Shown here: positions 1-8,305 of the stretch, in pieces | How positions within the stretch are numbered: position 1 is the stretch's first letter | Layout of the letters: each line of letters begins with the position of its first letter | Assembly (NCBI RefSeq): GCF_010994095.1 | Contig: NZ_WJYO01000001.1 | Coordinates: forward strand, 372,001-436,000 | Source: Mumia xiangluensis | GTDB lineage: Bacteria > Actinomycetota > Actinomycetes > Propionibacteriales > Nocardioidaceae | Length of the DNA stretch: 64,000 nt | Reading direction: 5' to 3' | Position numbers and translations under genes: made by a program | Notes under the pieces: model-generated | What the model saw: the letters and a program-made list of their open reading frames with translations, nothing else | Told to the model about the DNA's origin: nothing | Database searches by the model: none

Positions 1-11
1 CCCACCCGGCG

Positions 12-153
12 CGGCGCCTCGGCGTTTGCCACGCTCGCACCGCAAATGCCGGCCCGGCGCCTCGGCGTTTGCCACGCTCGCACCGCAAATGCCGCCCGTG
101 CACCGCAGATTCAAGGTGCATGAGCGGTATTTGCGGTGCCGGCGTGGCAAACG
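12..153. repeat. Direct plus inverted repeat downstream of acyl-CoA dehydrogenase
   Basis: A unit of about 39 bp (12-50, core CGTTTGCCACGCTCGCACCG) is repeated directly at 55-93, 43 bp later. A third, slightly diverged copy lies in inverted orientation at 124-153 (core GCGGTGCCGGCGTGGCAAAC). The inverted copy can pair with either direct copy, giving a long stem just past the stop codon of the minus-strand acyl-CoA dehydrogenase. It may be a terminator or a REP-like element. It is unrelated in sequence to the GCTGGTCGAGC family elsewhere in the window. Confidence 0.7.
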
Positions 154-160
154 GAGCAGG

Positions 161-1303
161 TCAGATGCCCATCGTGCGGCCGATGATCTCCTTCATGATC
201 TCGGTCGTGCCGCCGTAGATCGTCTGGATGCGGGTGTCCGCGTACGCCCTGGAGATCGGGTACTCGGACATGAACCCGTATCCGCCGAACAGCTGCAGGC
301 ACTTGTCGACCGTCTTCTTCTGAAGCTCGGTCGTCCACCACTTGCCCATCGCGGCATCGGACACCGTCAACGTCCCGGCGTTGAGCTCCATGATCGAGCG
401 GTCCACGAAGACCTGGGCGATCTGCGCCTCGGTCTCGAGCTCGGCGAGCACGAAGCGGCTGTTCTGGAACGACCCGATCGGACGCCCGAACGCCTTGCGC
501 TCCTTGACGTACTCCAGCGTCATGTCGATCACCGCGCGGCACGCGGCAGCGGCGGTGACGGAGATCGTGAGCCGCTCCTGCGGCAGCTTCTCCATGAGGT
601 AGATGAAGCCGTTGCCCTCCTCGCCGAGGAGGTTCTCCTTGGGAACCTTGACGTCGGTGAAGAACAGCTCGGCGGTGTCCTGCGCCTTCAGGCCGAGCTT
701 GTCGAGGTTGCGTCCACGCTCGAAGCCCTCCATGCCGCGCTCGAGGACGATCAGCGAGACGCCGCGCGCACCTGCCGACGGATCGGTCTTCACCGCGACG
801 ATCACCAGGTCGGCGAGGATGCCGTTGGAGATGAACGTCTTCTGACCGTTCACCAGGTAGTGGTCACCCTGATCGATCGCCGTCGTCGCGATCGACTGCA
901 GGTCGGAGCCGGTGCCGGGCTCGGTCATCGCGATCGCGGTGATCGTCTCGCCCGTGCAGAACTTCGGCAGCCAGCGCGCCTTCTGCTCGTCGTTCGCGTA
1001 CGACAGCAGGTAGCCCGACACCAGGTCGTTGTGCAGCGCGAAGCCGACCCCGGTCGCGGCCGCGTGCGCGAGCTCCTCCTCGATGATCGCGTTGAACCGG
1101 AAGTCGCTGACGCCACCGCCGCCGTACTCCTCCGGCATCATGAAGCCGAGGAACCCCTGCCTGCCCGCGGCGAGCCACATGTCGCGCGAGACGATCCCGT
1201 CCTTCTCCCACTGGTCGTGGTGCGGCTTGATCTCCTTCTCGACGAACGTCCGGAACGCGTCGCGGAAGGCGTCGTGGTCCTCGGTGAAGATGTTGCGCTG
1301 CAT
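161..1303 (-). CDS. Acyl-CoA dehydrogenase
   Basis: FAD-dependent dehydrogenase for the first step of beta-oxidation (acyl-CoA to trans-2-enoyl-CoA), cytosolic, passing electrons to ETF. The 380 residues match the usual family length. N-terminal helical domain, the middle-domain signature AMTEPGTGSDL near residues 130-140, and the C-terminal FGGYGFMSEYPISRAY and IYGGTTEIMKE motifs are all present. The IYEGT glutamate of short/medium-chain enzymes is glycine here, as in the long-chain/isovaleryl subfamily whose catalytic base lies elsewhere. It is preceded on the same strand by an alpha-methylacyl-CoA racemase, which suggests branched-chain fatty acid or sterol side-chain breakdown. The ATG at 1303 follows an AGGAG-like site. 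Exact substrate cannot be told. Confidence 0.93.
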   Translation of the reverse strand: MQRNIFTEDHDAFRDAFRTFVEKEIKPHHDQWEKDGIVSRDMWLAAGRQGFLGFMMPEEYGGGGVSDFRFNAIIEEELAHAAATGVGFALHNDLVSGYLLSYANDEQKARWLPKFCTGETITAIAMTEPGTGSDLQSIATTAIDQGDHYLVNGQKTFISNGILADLVIVAVKTDPSAGARGVSLIVLERGMEGFERGRNLDKLGLKAQDTAELFFTDVKVPKENLLGEEGNGFIYLMEKLPQERLTISVTAAAACRAVIDMTLEYVKERKAFGRPIGSFQNSRFVLAELETEAQIAQVFVDRSIMELNAGTLTVSDAAMGKWWTTELQKKTVDKCLQLFGGYGFMSEYPISRAYADTRIQTIYGGTTEIMKEIIGRTMGI

Positions 1304-1320
1304 GGTGCTCCTTGGTGGTG

Positions 1321-1500
1321 GGTTTCGACTCGCTCCGCTCGCTCAACCAGCGGGTGTCTCGCGTGCTCAGCCAGCGGGTTTCGACTCGCTCCGCTCGCTC
1401 AACCAGCGGGTGTCTCGCGTGCTCAACCAGCGGGTGACGGGCTGCTCAACCAGCGGGTGTCGCGTGCTCAACCAGCGGGTGTCGCGTGCTCAACCGGCGG
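1321..1500. repeat. Tandem array of the GCTGGTTGAGC palindromic repeat family
   Basis: Seven head-to-tail units fill the gap between the racemase and the acyl-CoA dehydrogenase. Two long units (1321-1354 and 1379-1410) carry the full TTTCGACTCGCTCCGCTCGC core. Five short units (1355-1378, 1411-1434, 1435-1457, 1458-1479, 1480-1500) are 21-24 bp and end in CTCAACCAGCGGG or a variant. On the minus strand each unit starts CCGCTGGTTGAGC. The last unit overlaps the racemase 3' end and supplies its TGA stop (1490-1492). The 24-bp period is the same as in the array inside the PadR gene at 34 kb. Confidence 0.9.
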
Positions 1501-2665
1501 AAGGGTCGGGCTCCTCGCGCTGCACGACGGCGCCGGACTCGATGAGGGCGTCGACGCCGCCGATGCCCCAGGCGGCGAGCGCCTCGCGGGTGTGCGTGCC
1601 GGGGTGGGACGGCGTACGGCCGAGTGCCGCGGGCGTACGCGAGAAGCGCGGCGCTGGTGCCGCCTGGACGACTCCTTCGTGCTCGAGGTACGTCCCGCGC
1701 GCGGCGAGGTGCGGGTGCTTCGGGGCCTCGCGCATCGGGACGACCGGTGCGACGCAGGCGTCGGTCCCCTCGAACAGGTCCGCCCACTCGGCCTGGGTGC
1801 GCTCGGCGAACCGCGCAGCCAGACGCTCGCGTAGCTGCGGCCACGCCCGTGGGTCGTCGCGGTCCGGCAGGTCGTCCAGCTCCAGGAGGTGAACCATCTC
1901 CGCGTAGAACTGCGGCTCGAGCGCCCCGACCGACATCCACAGGCCGTCCGAGGTCTCGTACACGTCGTAGAACGGCGCGCCGCTGTCGAGCAGGTTGGTG
2001 CCGCGCTGGTCGTTCCAGGCGCCGACCTGCTGGAAGTTCGTGATCATCGTGAGCAGGTGGGCGGTGCCGTCGACGATGGCGGCATCGATGACCTGCCCCT
2101 CCCCCGACGTCCGGGCCTCGAGGAGCGCGGCGAGGACGCCGACCACGAGATACATCGAGCCGCCGGCGAAGTCGCCGACGAGGTTCATCGGGATCTGCGG
2201 GGGGCCGCCGGCTCGACCGATCGGGTCGAGCGCGCCGGCGACCGAGACGTAGTTGACGTCGTGGCCGGCGCTCGGAGCGAGCGGCCCGTCCTGCCCCCAA
2301 CCGGTCATCCGCCCGTAGACGAGGCGCGGGTTGCGGGTCAGGCAGACGTCGGGCCCGAGGCCGAGCCGCTCCGCGACACCCGGCCGGAATCCTTCGATCA
2401 GGACGTCCGCACGCTCGACGAGGTCCAGCACGACGTCCACGCCGGCCGGGTTCTTGAGGTCGACCGCGACAGAGCGGCGTCCACGGGCGAGGACGTCCCG
2501 GTCCTGCGGGAGGACCACCAGTCCTCCCGGTGTCGTGCGGTCAACCCGGACGACGTCGGCGCCGAGGTCGGCGAGGAGCATGGCGGCGAACGGCCCGGGA
2601 CCGATCCCGGCGAGCTCGACGACGCGGATCCCGGCGAGCGGGCCTTGCTGGGTGGTTTCGGTCAC
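1490..2665 (-). CDS. mcr: Alpha-methylacyl-CoA racemase (CaiB/BaiF family)
   Basis: Family III CoA-transferase fold enzyme of 391 residues. Specific features point to the racemase branch: GHDVNYVSVAGAL with His135 and GDFAGGSMYLV with Asp165 match the catalytic His/Asp pair of mycobacterial alpha-methylacyl-CoA racemase. The role would be inverting 2R- to 2S-methylacyl-CoA so that branched chains can enter beta-oxidation, in keeping with the acyl-CoA dehydrogenase just downstream. The start is GTG at 2665 (TETTQQGPLAGIRVVELAGIG). The extreme C-terminus and stop codon are encoded by the repeat array at 1321-1500, so the natural end was probably altered by the repeat. A formyl-CoA-type CoA transferase is the alternative call. 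Confidence 0.88.
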   Translation of the reverse strand: MTETTQQGPLAGIRVVELAGIGPGPFAAMLLADLGADVVRVDRTTPGGLVVLPQDRDVLARGRRSVAVDLKNPAGVDVVLDLVERADVLIEGFRPGVAERLGLGPDVCLTRNPRLVYGRMTGWGQDGPLAPSAGHDVNYVSVAGALDPIGRAGGPPQIPMNLVGDFAGGSMYLVVGVLAALLEARTSGEGQVIDAAIVDGTAHLLTMITNFQQVGAWNDQRGTNLLDSGAPFYDVYETSDGLWMSVGALEPQFYAEMVHLLELDDLPDRDDPRAWPQLRERLAARFAERTQAEWADLFEGTDACVAPVVPMREAPKHPHLAARGTYLEHEGVVQAAPAPRFSRTPAALGRTPSHPGTHTREALAAWGIGGVDALIESGAVVQREEPDPSAG

Positions 2666-2675
2666 CCCGTGATTG

Positions 2676-2692
2676 TGACAGCAATACTGTCA
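2676..2692. promoter_or_regulatory. Perfect operator-like palindrome upstream of racemase gene
   Basis: TGACAG-CAATA-CTGTCA is a perfect 6-bp inverted repeat with a 5-bp centre, 11 bp upstream of the GTG start. On the minus strand a TTGACA -35-like hexamer lies immediately upstream and the dyad falls in the spacer or -10 region. This placement suggests repression by a dimeric regulator (TetR-type is an inference). No such regulator is adjacent. Confidence 0.5.
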
Positions 2693-2735
2693 GGGTTGTC
2701 AAGGCCGCCAGGTACGGCGCACTGGCGGACCCGCG

Positions 2736-5339
2736 TCAGTCGCTCGCCGGGCACCGCGCCTCGAGCTCTGCCCAGCTCACCGGTGCTGCGATCGAGGTGT
2801 CGGCGGCCCGCTCCCGGCCGAGGTTCCACTCGAGCCAGTCGTCGTCGGTCGGCAACTCGTCCAGCGCGCACCCCTGGAGGTCCGGCGGCAGCTCGGCGAG
2901 CGCCGGCACGGCGTCCGCGGAGAGATCCCGCAAGAAGGCCCAGTCGACCTTCCCCGTCTCGGCGTACCGGTCGAGGTTGCGCTCGGCGATCCATGCGTCC
3001 GGGTTGATCGCCGCCAGTCCCAGCAGCACCAGCGCACCGCTGAGCAGCGCGAAGCGCGGCAACCAGGCCGCACGGAGCGCGATCCCACCGACGAGGACCG
3101 CGATCACGAGCAGGCCGAGCCACGCCTCGAAGACGTCCACCAGCACGCGCAGCTGCGTGAACCCGTACGCCTCCTGGTAGATGTGCATGCGGTACAACGC
3201 CGACGCGACCACCACGAGGGTCTGGGCGCACAGGAGCCCGAGCGTGCTTCGCAGCCAGACCCGGTCGGCCACGCTGGCCCGCGGCGCCCGGCGCGTGGCA
3301 GCCCAGACGACGACCAGGGTCAGCGCGGTCGCGACCGTGAGCTGCCCGAAGCCGCGGTGCACGTACTCGGCGTACGTCAGGCCGGTCGTCTCCTGCAGGT
3401 AGTCGTGGCCGCCGAACACGACCGTCGCCTGAGCGATCAGGAAGACGGCGAACACGAGGTTGACGACCAGGACCGGCGTGAGCCACTCGTAGCGCGCCGC
3501 GGTCGGGCGCACCGCGACGGCGGACTGGTCCACGGCGGGAGGGTTGAGCGCGACGTACGCCGCGGAGAGCACCATGCCGCCGACGGCGATCGCGACGAAC
3601 CCGCGCAGCACGGCCGTGTCGAGGGTCAGGTCGGGGACGAGCCCGCCGAGCCACTCGGCGACCAGGGCGTCGGCGGAGACGAAGAGCGCCCCGAAGACGA
3701 CGAGTGCGAGGACCGACCACACCAGCGTCCGGAGCAGCGCCACGCTCCCCTGGCCGAGCCCGGTCAGGGCCCCGAGAGTGCGACCGAGCCACGGCAGCCC
3801 GCGCAGGCCGGCGAGCATCCACGACAGGCCCGAGACCAGGAACCCGGGCAACGTCCGGGCACGAGCGGAGGCGCAGACGCAGACGGCGCCACCCGCGAGG
3901 AGACAGAGCACGACGATCCACTCCGCGGCCCGTACGACGCTCGTCGCGGCGAGCAGGACGCAGATCCCGGCGCACGCGGCGACGAAGGGGTCGCGGCGGT
4001 CCCGGTTCGCCGCGAGGATGACCGCGCCGGCGGCGAGCAGCACCAGGAACGTCCCCAGGCCGAGGTTGCGGAACGGGAGCACGATGGCCGCCAGGACGCC
4101 GACCGCCGACGCTCCCAGCAGGATCGAGAGCCGCGCCGGCGTTCCGCGCTCGGGCCAGTAGGTGCCGAACCAGTCGTCGAGCAGCGGCTTCGGTGGGACG
4201 ACGATCGGCGATGCAGAGGCAGGCACCGGGGCCGACCTAGGTGTCGGGTACGCCGGCGGTTGCGGCTGGCTCTCGGGCGTGGGGACTGGCGGCGGTACGG
4301 GCATCACGTCCTCCTGACGCGGAAGGGGGCGGTCGTGCGGTTGGAGCGGCAGGTCGACCCGCACGCGGGCGCCGTCGGCGCCGGGCTCGGGGTCGACGAA
4401 GCGGATGGTGCCGCCGTGGAGGTCCGTGACCCACCGGGCGATGGCGAGTCCGAGCCCGGTGCCACCGGTGCCGTCGGTCGCGCTCAACGTGCCGAACGGT
4501 TCGAACACGCGTTGACGGTCGGACGGATCGACGCCCGGTCCGCGGTCGTGGACCTCGAGCCGGTAGCGGTCGCCGGTGCGGGACGCGGCGACGGTGACCG
4601 TCTCCCCCGCCGGGCTGTGACGCGAGGCGTTGTCGAGCAGGTTGGACACCAGCTGGCGCAGCCGGGCCGGGTCGGCGTGCACCACCAGGTCGTCCGGCTC
4701 GACGTGCACCTCGTACGAGACGTCGCGTCCGAGGACCCTGCTCTCGGCCACGGCGTCGTCAAGGAGCGCTCGCACCTCCACGCGCTGAGGGGTGAGCGGC
4801 GCCTTGCCCGCGTCGACGCGCGCGAGGTCGAGCAGGTCCTCGACGAGCCCGACGAGCCGCTCGGCCTGCGCCAGCGCGGCGGCGAGCGAGTCGGGATCAC
4901 GAGGACCGACGCCGTCGACCAGGTTCTCGAGGACCGCGCACAGCGCCGTCAACGGCGTACGCAGCTCGTGGCTGACGTTCGCGACCAGCTCCCGTCGCTG
5001 CTGGTCGACCTCGGCGAGATCGCGCGCCATCGTGTTGAACGCCCGCGCCAGCTCGCCGACCTCGTCGCGCGAAGTCGCGGTCACCCGAACGGAGTAGTCA
5101 CCCACCGCCATCCGCCTCGCGGCCGCGGTCATCTCGCGCAGGGGCGACGTCATCCCGACGGCCAGCAGCTGCGTGACCGCGAGCGCAAGCACGATCGTCA
5201 CGGGGATGCTCAGCCACGCCGGGACGCCGCCGGCCCTGCCGAGGGACGCGACCACGAGAGCGACCGCGACGCTTGCGACGACGAGCAGGCCGAGCTTGAC
5301 CTTGAGGGACGTCAGGCCGGCCAGCGGCTGCGCGGTCAC
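2736..5339 (-). CDS. Sensor histidine kinase fused to DUF4153/DUF4173 membrane protein
   Basis: One uninterrupted 867-residue frame. Residues 1-345 are a complete class I sensor kinase: two N-terminal membrane segments (about 17-33 and 42-62), HAMP (65-115), H-box NVSHELRTPLTAL with His124, then N, G1 and G2 boxes of the ATPase domain (DNASRHSP, DRGPGVDP, GTGLGLAIA). Residues from 346 form a Pro-rich linker followed by about ten membrane segments of the DUF4153/DUF4173 family (GGHDYLQETTGLTYAEYVHR, INPDAWIAERNLDRYA). The GTG start at 5339 overlaps the stop of the response regulator by 4 nt. At the junction an AGGAGG with 5-nt spacing precedes an in-frame ATG at 4304, so a free DUF4173 protein is probably also made. 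Usually these are separate genes; either a true fusion or a small indel removed the kinase stop. Confidence 0.88.
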   Translation of the reverse strand: MTAQPLAGLTSLKVKLGLLVVASVAVALVVASLGRAGGVPAWLSIPVTIVLALAVTQLLAVGMTSPLREMTAAARRMAVGDYSVRVTATSRDEVGELARAFNTMARDLAEVDQQRRELVANVSHELRTPLTALCAVLENLVDGVGPRDPDSLAAALAQAERLVGLVEDLLDLARVDAGKAPLTPQRVEVRALLDDAVAESRVLGRDVSYEVHVEPDDLVVHADPARLRQLVSNLLDNASRHSPAGETVTVAASRTGDRYRLEVHDRGPGVDPSDRQRVFEPFGTLSATDGTGGTGLGLAIARWVTDLHGGTIRFVDPEPGADGARVRVDLPLQPHDRPLPRQEDVMPVPPPVPTPESQPQPPAYPTPRSAPVPASASPIVVPPKPLLDDWFGTYWPERGTPARLSILLGASAVGVLAAIVLPFRNLGLGTFLVLLAAGAVILAANRDRRDPFVAACAGICVLLAATSVVRAAEWIVVLCLLAGGAVCVCASARARTLPGFLVSGLSWMLAGLRGLPWLGRTLGALTGLGQGSVALLRTLVWSVLALVVFGALFVSADALVAEWLGGLVPDLTLDTAVLRGFVAIAVGGMVLSAAYVALNPPAVDQSAVAVRPTAARYEWLTPVLVVNLVFAVFLIAQATVVFGGHDYLQETTGLTYAEYVHRGFGQLTVATALTLVVVWAATRRAPRASVADRVWLRSTLGLLCAQTLVVVASALYRMHIYQEAYGFTQLRVLVDVFEAWLGLLVIAVLVGGIALRAAWLPRFALLSGALVLLGLAAINPDAWIAERNLDRYAETGKVDWAFLRDLSADAVPALAELPPDLQGCALDELPTDDDWLEWNLGRERAADTSIAAPVSWAELEARCPASD
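4302..4315 (-). promoter_or_regulatory. Internal ribosome-binding site and ATG at kinase/DUF4173 junction
   Basis: Reading the minus strand, AGGAGG (4315-4310) is followed by ACGTG and an ATG (4304-4302) in the same frame as the upstream kinase. The GTGATG overlap looks like a stop/start overlap whose TGA is out of frame here. It supports internal initiation of a stand-alone DUF4173 protein (4304 down to 2736, 522 residues). Confidence 0.7.
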
Positions 5340-6028
5340 GACGCGTCTCCGGTCTCGAACGCGTAGCCGACGCCGTGCACGGTCCGGATCCGAGCGGCCC
5401 CGATCTTCGCGCGAAGCCCCTTCACGTGGCTGTCGACGGTCCGGGTGCCGGACGCGCCGGACCAGCCCCACACCTCGGCCAGCAGCTTCTCCCTGGTCAC
5501 CACGGCGCCCGGCGAGCCCGCAAGGCAGAGCAGCAGGTCGAACTCGGTCGGCGTCAGCTGGACCTCGTCCTCCCCGCACCACACCCGCCGCGCCGCCGCC
5601 TCGATCCGGATGTCCCCGAGCTCGAGCGCCCGCCGGCCGGCCAGGTCCGAGGCACGCTCGACCCGACGCAGGAGCGCTGCGACCCGAGCGACCAGCTCAC
5701 GCATCCGGAACGGCTTGGTCAGATAGTCGTCGGCACCCACGCCCAGGCCCACGAGCACGTCGGCCTCGTCGGCTCGCGCGGTCAGCATCAGCACCGGGAC
5801 GGGCCGTACGGCCTGGATGCGCCGGCACACCTCGAGCCCGTCGAATCCCGGCAGCATGACGTCCAGGACGACCAGGTCCGGGGTGTTCTCGACGAACGCG
5901 GTGACCGCCGACGGACCGTCGGCGGCGCGGACCACGTCGTACCCCTCGACGTCGAGGCGGTCAGACACGGCCTGGTTGATGACCGGGTCGTCCTCGACGA
6001 CGAGGACCCGACGGCTGGGGTTGCTCAT
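5336..6028 (-). CDS. OmpR/PhoB-family response regulator
   Basis: Cytosolic DNA-binding regulator of 230 residues. Receiver domain (about 6-118) has the acidic pair EDD near 12-14, phospho-acceptor Asp56 (LVVLDVMLP), switch Thr83 and Lys105 (DYLTKPF). A winged-helix domain (about 133-226) carries LTPTEFDLLLCL, TREKLLAEVWG and RTVDSHVKGLRAKIG recognition-helix signatures. It overlaps the following kinase gene by 4 nt (GTGA), so the two are translationally coupled and form a cognate pair. The upstream gene on the same strand encodes a sortase-anchored surface protein, a plausible target, but no operator could be assigned. Confidence 0.94.
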   Translation of the reverse strand: MSNPSRRVLVVEDDPVINQAVSDRLDVEGYDVVRAADGPSAVTAFVENTPDLVVLDVMLPGFDGLEVCRRIQAVRPVPVLMLTARADEADVLVGLGVGADDYLTKPFRMRELVARVAALLRRVERASDLAGRRALELGDIRIEAAARRVWCGEDEVQLTPTEFDLLLCLAGSPGAVVTREKLLAEVWGWSGASGTRTVDSHVKGLRAKIGAARIRTVHGVGYAFETGDAS

Positions 6029-6099
6029 GCTCGAATGCTAGGAGCGCGAGTGGCAAGGATGCGGGGACGACGTGTGAAGGTTCTGTGCAGGTCGCGGTG

Positions 6100-8142
6100 T
6101 CAGTCGACCGCGTCACCGCGTGAGCGCGACCGCGCCAGCCGGAGCGAGACCGCCCCGATCGCGGCGAGCAGGGCACCGAGGACGACGGTCAGCAGCGCCG
6201 TACCGCCGGTGTCGGGGAGCCCCGAGCCGCCCGGTGGCGCATCGGCGGGCGGGGGCGGGTCAGTGCCAGGACCCCCGGCGTCCGGCGGGTCCGACGTACC
6301 CGTCGTGCCCCCGGGCGCGGTCGGCGACGGCGACGTGGGCGTGGTGGGTGTCGGCGCGACCGCGCGCACGACGAAGTCCTGCCCACCGACGATCTCCCCG
6401 GCATCCGTGATGGTCAGGGTCCGGGTCGCCTCGCCGACCACCTCGTAGCCGTCGGGAGCGGTGACGTCGAGGGTGTACGTGCCGGGCGGCAGGTCCCCGC
6501 GGTAGAAGCCGCCGTCCTCGTCGGTCGTCAGGGTCACCGGATCACCCGGGCCGTCGACCACCACCGTCACGCCCGGCAGCGGCTCGGCGCCGTCGGTCAC
6601 CCGTCCGCCGAGCGCGCCGGGCCGGGTGAGCGCGAAGTCCTGTCCCGTCACGTCGTCGGCGTCGACGACCACGCCCTCGATCGGCGGCTCGGCGTCGTAC
6701 CCCTCCGGAGGCACGACGCTGATCGTGTAGCCGGAGCCTGCGGGGACGTCGGCGAACTCGTACGTCCCGTCCGCTCCGGTCACGGTCGAACGCGGCGGAC
6801 TCCCGTCGCCGAGGTCGAGCTCGACGACGACACCCGCGAGCGGGCTCCCGCCGCCGGTGACGGCGCCGCCGACCGACGACGGCGCCTGGAGCACGAAGTC
6901 CTGGCCGGTCACCGGCGCGTCGTCGATCGCGAACGCGGGACGCTGGGTCGTCCCGGTGTACCCGGGCGGCGGGTCCACGGAGACGACGTAGCCGTCGCCG
7001 ATCGGGTTGTCGTCGAGGAGGTACCGGCCGTCGCCGTCGGTGGTCGTGGTGACGGTGCCCTCGGGACCGTCGAGGGTGACCGTGACGCCCGCCAGCGGTT
7101 GCCCGTCGTCGTCGACCACGCGCCCCGAGACGGGGTACGGCACGATCTCTCGTACGCCGAACGCCGGGACGGTCACGTCCTGACTCGCGTCGGCGGTCTG
7201 CTGGGCTGGCCCGACGACCGCGCAGCCCTCGGGCGCCTCGAGGATCACGCGGTAGCCGATCTGGGAGGCGACCTCACCGAACGAGTACGCACCGTCGTCG
7301 GACGCCGTCGTCGTCGCGACGTCACGCCCGTTCTGGTCCACCAGCCGCAGCACCGTCCCCCCGACCGGGCACGCCGCGCCGCCGGTCGACACGTCCGACA
7401 CCGTTCCGGCGAGCGTGTGGGTGCGGTTGAAGAACCAGGTCTGGTACGCCGGCAGCCCGGCGCGCTGCCGGAAGGTCAGGCTCAGCGAACGGATCCGTAC
7501 CGCCGGCTCGAACCAACCCGTCGCGCCAACCGTGTCGAGCGCCTGCGGGTTGCCGGTGAGGGTGCGCGTCGCCGGGTCCCAGGTCGGCACGTCGCCGATG
7601 CTCGCCGTGCAGCCACCGGGACGGGGGGTCCCGAAGGAGCAGACGTTGAACGCGCCCTGGAAGCCGAGCTCCGCACCCGTGGCCTGGCGGACCCCGTCGC
7701 CGTCGGCGACCACCGCGCTGATCGTGACCGCGTCGGCATCGACGTCGCTGAGCGCGAAGCCCCACTGCTGCGCGGGCGTCGGGCTCTCGAACGCGTACGT
7801 CGTCACCGACGGCGCCGTGGCGTTGTCCGCGCGCGGACGGAGGACGACGTACGACGAGCCCTGGCTCGACCCGTACGCCTGTCCGACCGGGGTCGCGGCG
7901 TTGAAGAACGCGCTGCTCGCGATGCCGACGGTGCCACCACGCGAGTCGGACGTCATCGTCGCGGTGGGGAACGCGGCGCCGGACAGCTGCATCGTGGTGC
8001 GGTAGGCGTTGGCGCTCCCCTCGAACGACCCCCAGCTTGCGAACGCGGTCGCGACGGCGCCAGCAGGCCCTCCGGTGGCAGCGACACCGACGAGCAGGGC
8101 AGCCACGAGCGCGACGAGGGGGACCCGAGGACGGGACGGCAT
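6100..8142 (-). CDS. LPDTG sortase-anchored surface protein with Cna-B/SdrD-like repeats
   Basis: A 680-residue exported protein. Signal peptide at residues 1-29 (hydrophobic core ALVAALLVGVAATG). An N-terminal globular region of about 230 residues (choice-of-anchor-like, unassigned) is followed by four or five carboxypeptidase-regulatory/Cna-B-like repeats, recognised by recurring GxVTDxxxPLxGVTVxxDGP and DGxYxFxDxPxGxGY patterns and QDFVL/QDFAL strands. Then comes a Thr/Pro/Gly-rich spacer, LPDTG at about residue 642, a membrane segment and a basic tail, the classic cell-wall sorting signal. Processing by a class E/A-like sortase is expected, but no sortase gene is in the window. It may be a structural or adhesive wall protein. 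Proximity to the two-component genes suggests envelope sensing. Confidence 0.9.
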   Translation of the reverse strand: MPSRPRVPLVALVAALLVGVAATGGPAGAVATAFASWGSFEGSANAYRTTMQLSGAAFPTATMTSDSRGGTVGIASSAFFNAATPVGQAYGSSQGSSYVVLRPRADNATAPSVTTYAFESPTPAQQWGFALSDVDADAVTISAVVADGDGVRQATGAELGFQGAFNVCSFGTPRPGGCTASIGDVPTWDPATRTLTGNPQALDTVGATGWFEPAVRIRSLSLTFRQRAGLPAYQTWFFNRTHTLAGTVSDVSTGGAACPVGGTVLRLVDQNGRDVATTTASDDGAYSFGEVASQIGYRVILEAPEGCAVVGPAQQTADASQDVTVPAFGVREIVPYPVSGRVVDDDGQPLAGVTVTLDGPEGTVTTTTDGDGRYLLDDNPIGDGYVVSVDPPPGYTGTTQRPAFAIDDAPVTGQDFVLQAPSSVGGAVTGGGSPLAGVVVELDLGDGSPPRSTVTGADGTYEFADVPAGSGYTISVVPPEGYDAEPPIEGVVVDADDVTGQDFALTRPGALGGRVTDGAEPLPGVTVVVDGPGDPVTLTTDEDGGFYRGDLPPGTYTLDVTAPDGYEVVGEATRTLTITDAGEIVGGQDFVVRAVAPTPTTPTSPSPTAPGGTTGTSDPPDAGGPGTDPPPPADAPPGGSGLPDTGGTALLTVVLGALLAAIGAVSLRLARSRSRGDAVD

Positions 8143-8252
8143 CCGAACCTGCCTTCCAGAAGACGGTGCGCTTCGGCAGATTAACCCGAGTTGTCCGGAT
8201 TTGCAGGGCAGATTTCAGACCCTGACGGTCTCCCCGGGCGGCGCGCGTGCGT

Positions 8253-8284
8253 TACGATCGCGATCGTGACACGCGTGATGTCAC
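8253..8284 (+). promoter_or_regulatory. Probable promoter/operator of alpha/beta hydrolase gene
   Basis: A -10-like TACGAT (8253-8258) overlaps a perfect 14-bp palindrome ACGATCGCGATCGT (8254-8267), followed by GTGACA-CGCGTGA-TGTCAC (8266-8284), a perfect 6-bp inverted repeat with a 7-bp spacer. The dyads sit across the predicted transcription start, as for a repressor site. The regulator is unknown. Confidence 0.45.
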
Positions 8285-8305
8285 ATGGAGCCGACAGGAG
8301 CACCC

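Noticed and set aside
3183-5366. Long plus-strand frame opposite the kinase-DUF4173 gene
   Set aside because: Antisense shadow of a gene with clear kinase and membrane domains on the minus strand.
8285-8305. ATG at 8285 as start of the alpha/beta hydrolase
   Set aside because: It sits directly on the 3' end of an operator-like dyad and close to the predicted transcription start, while GTG 8306 has a well-spaced AGGAG.
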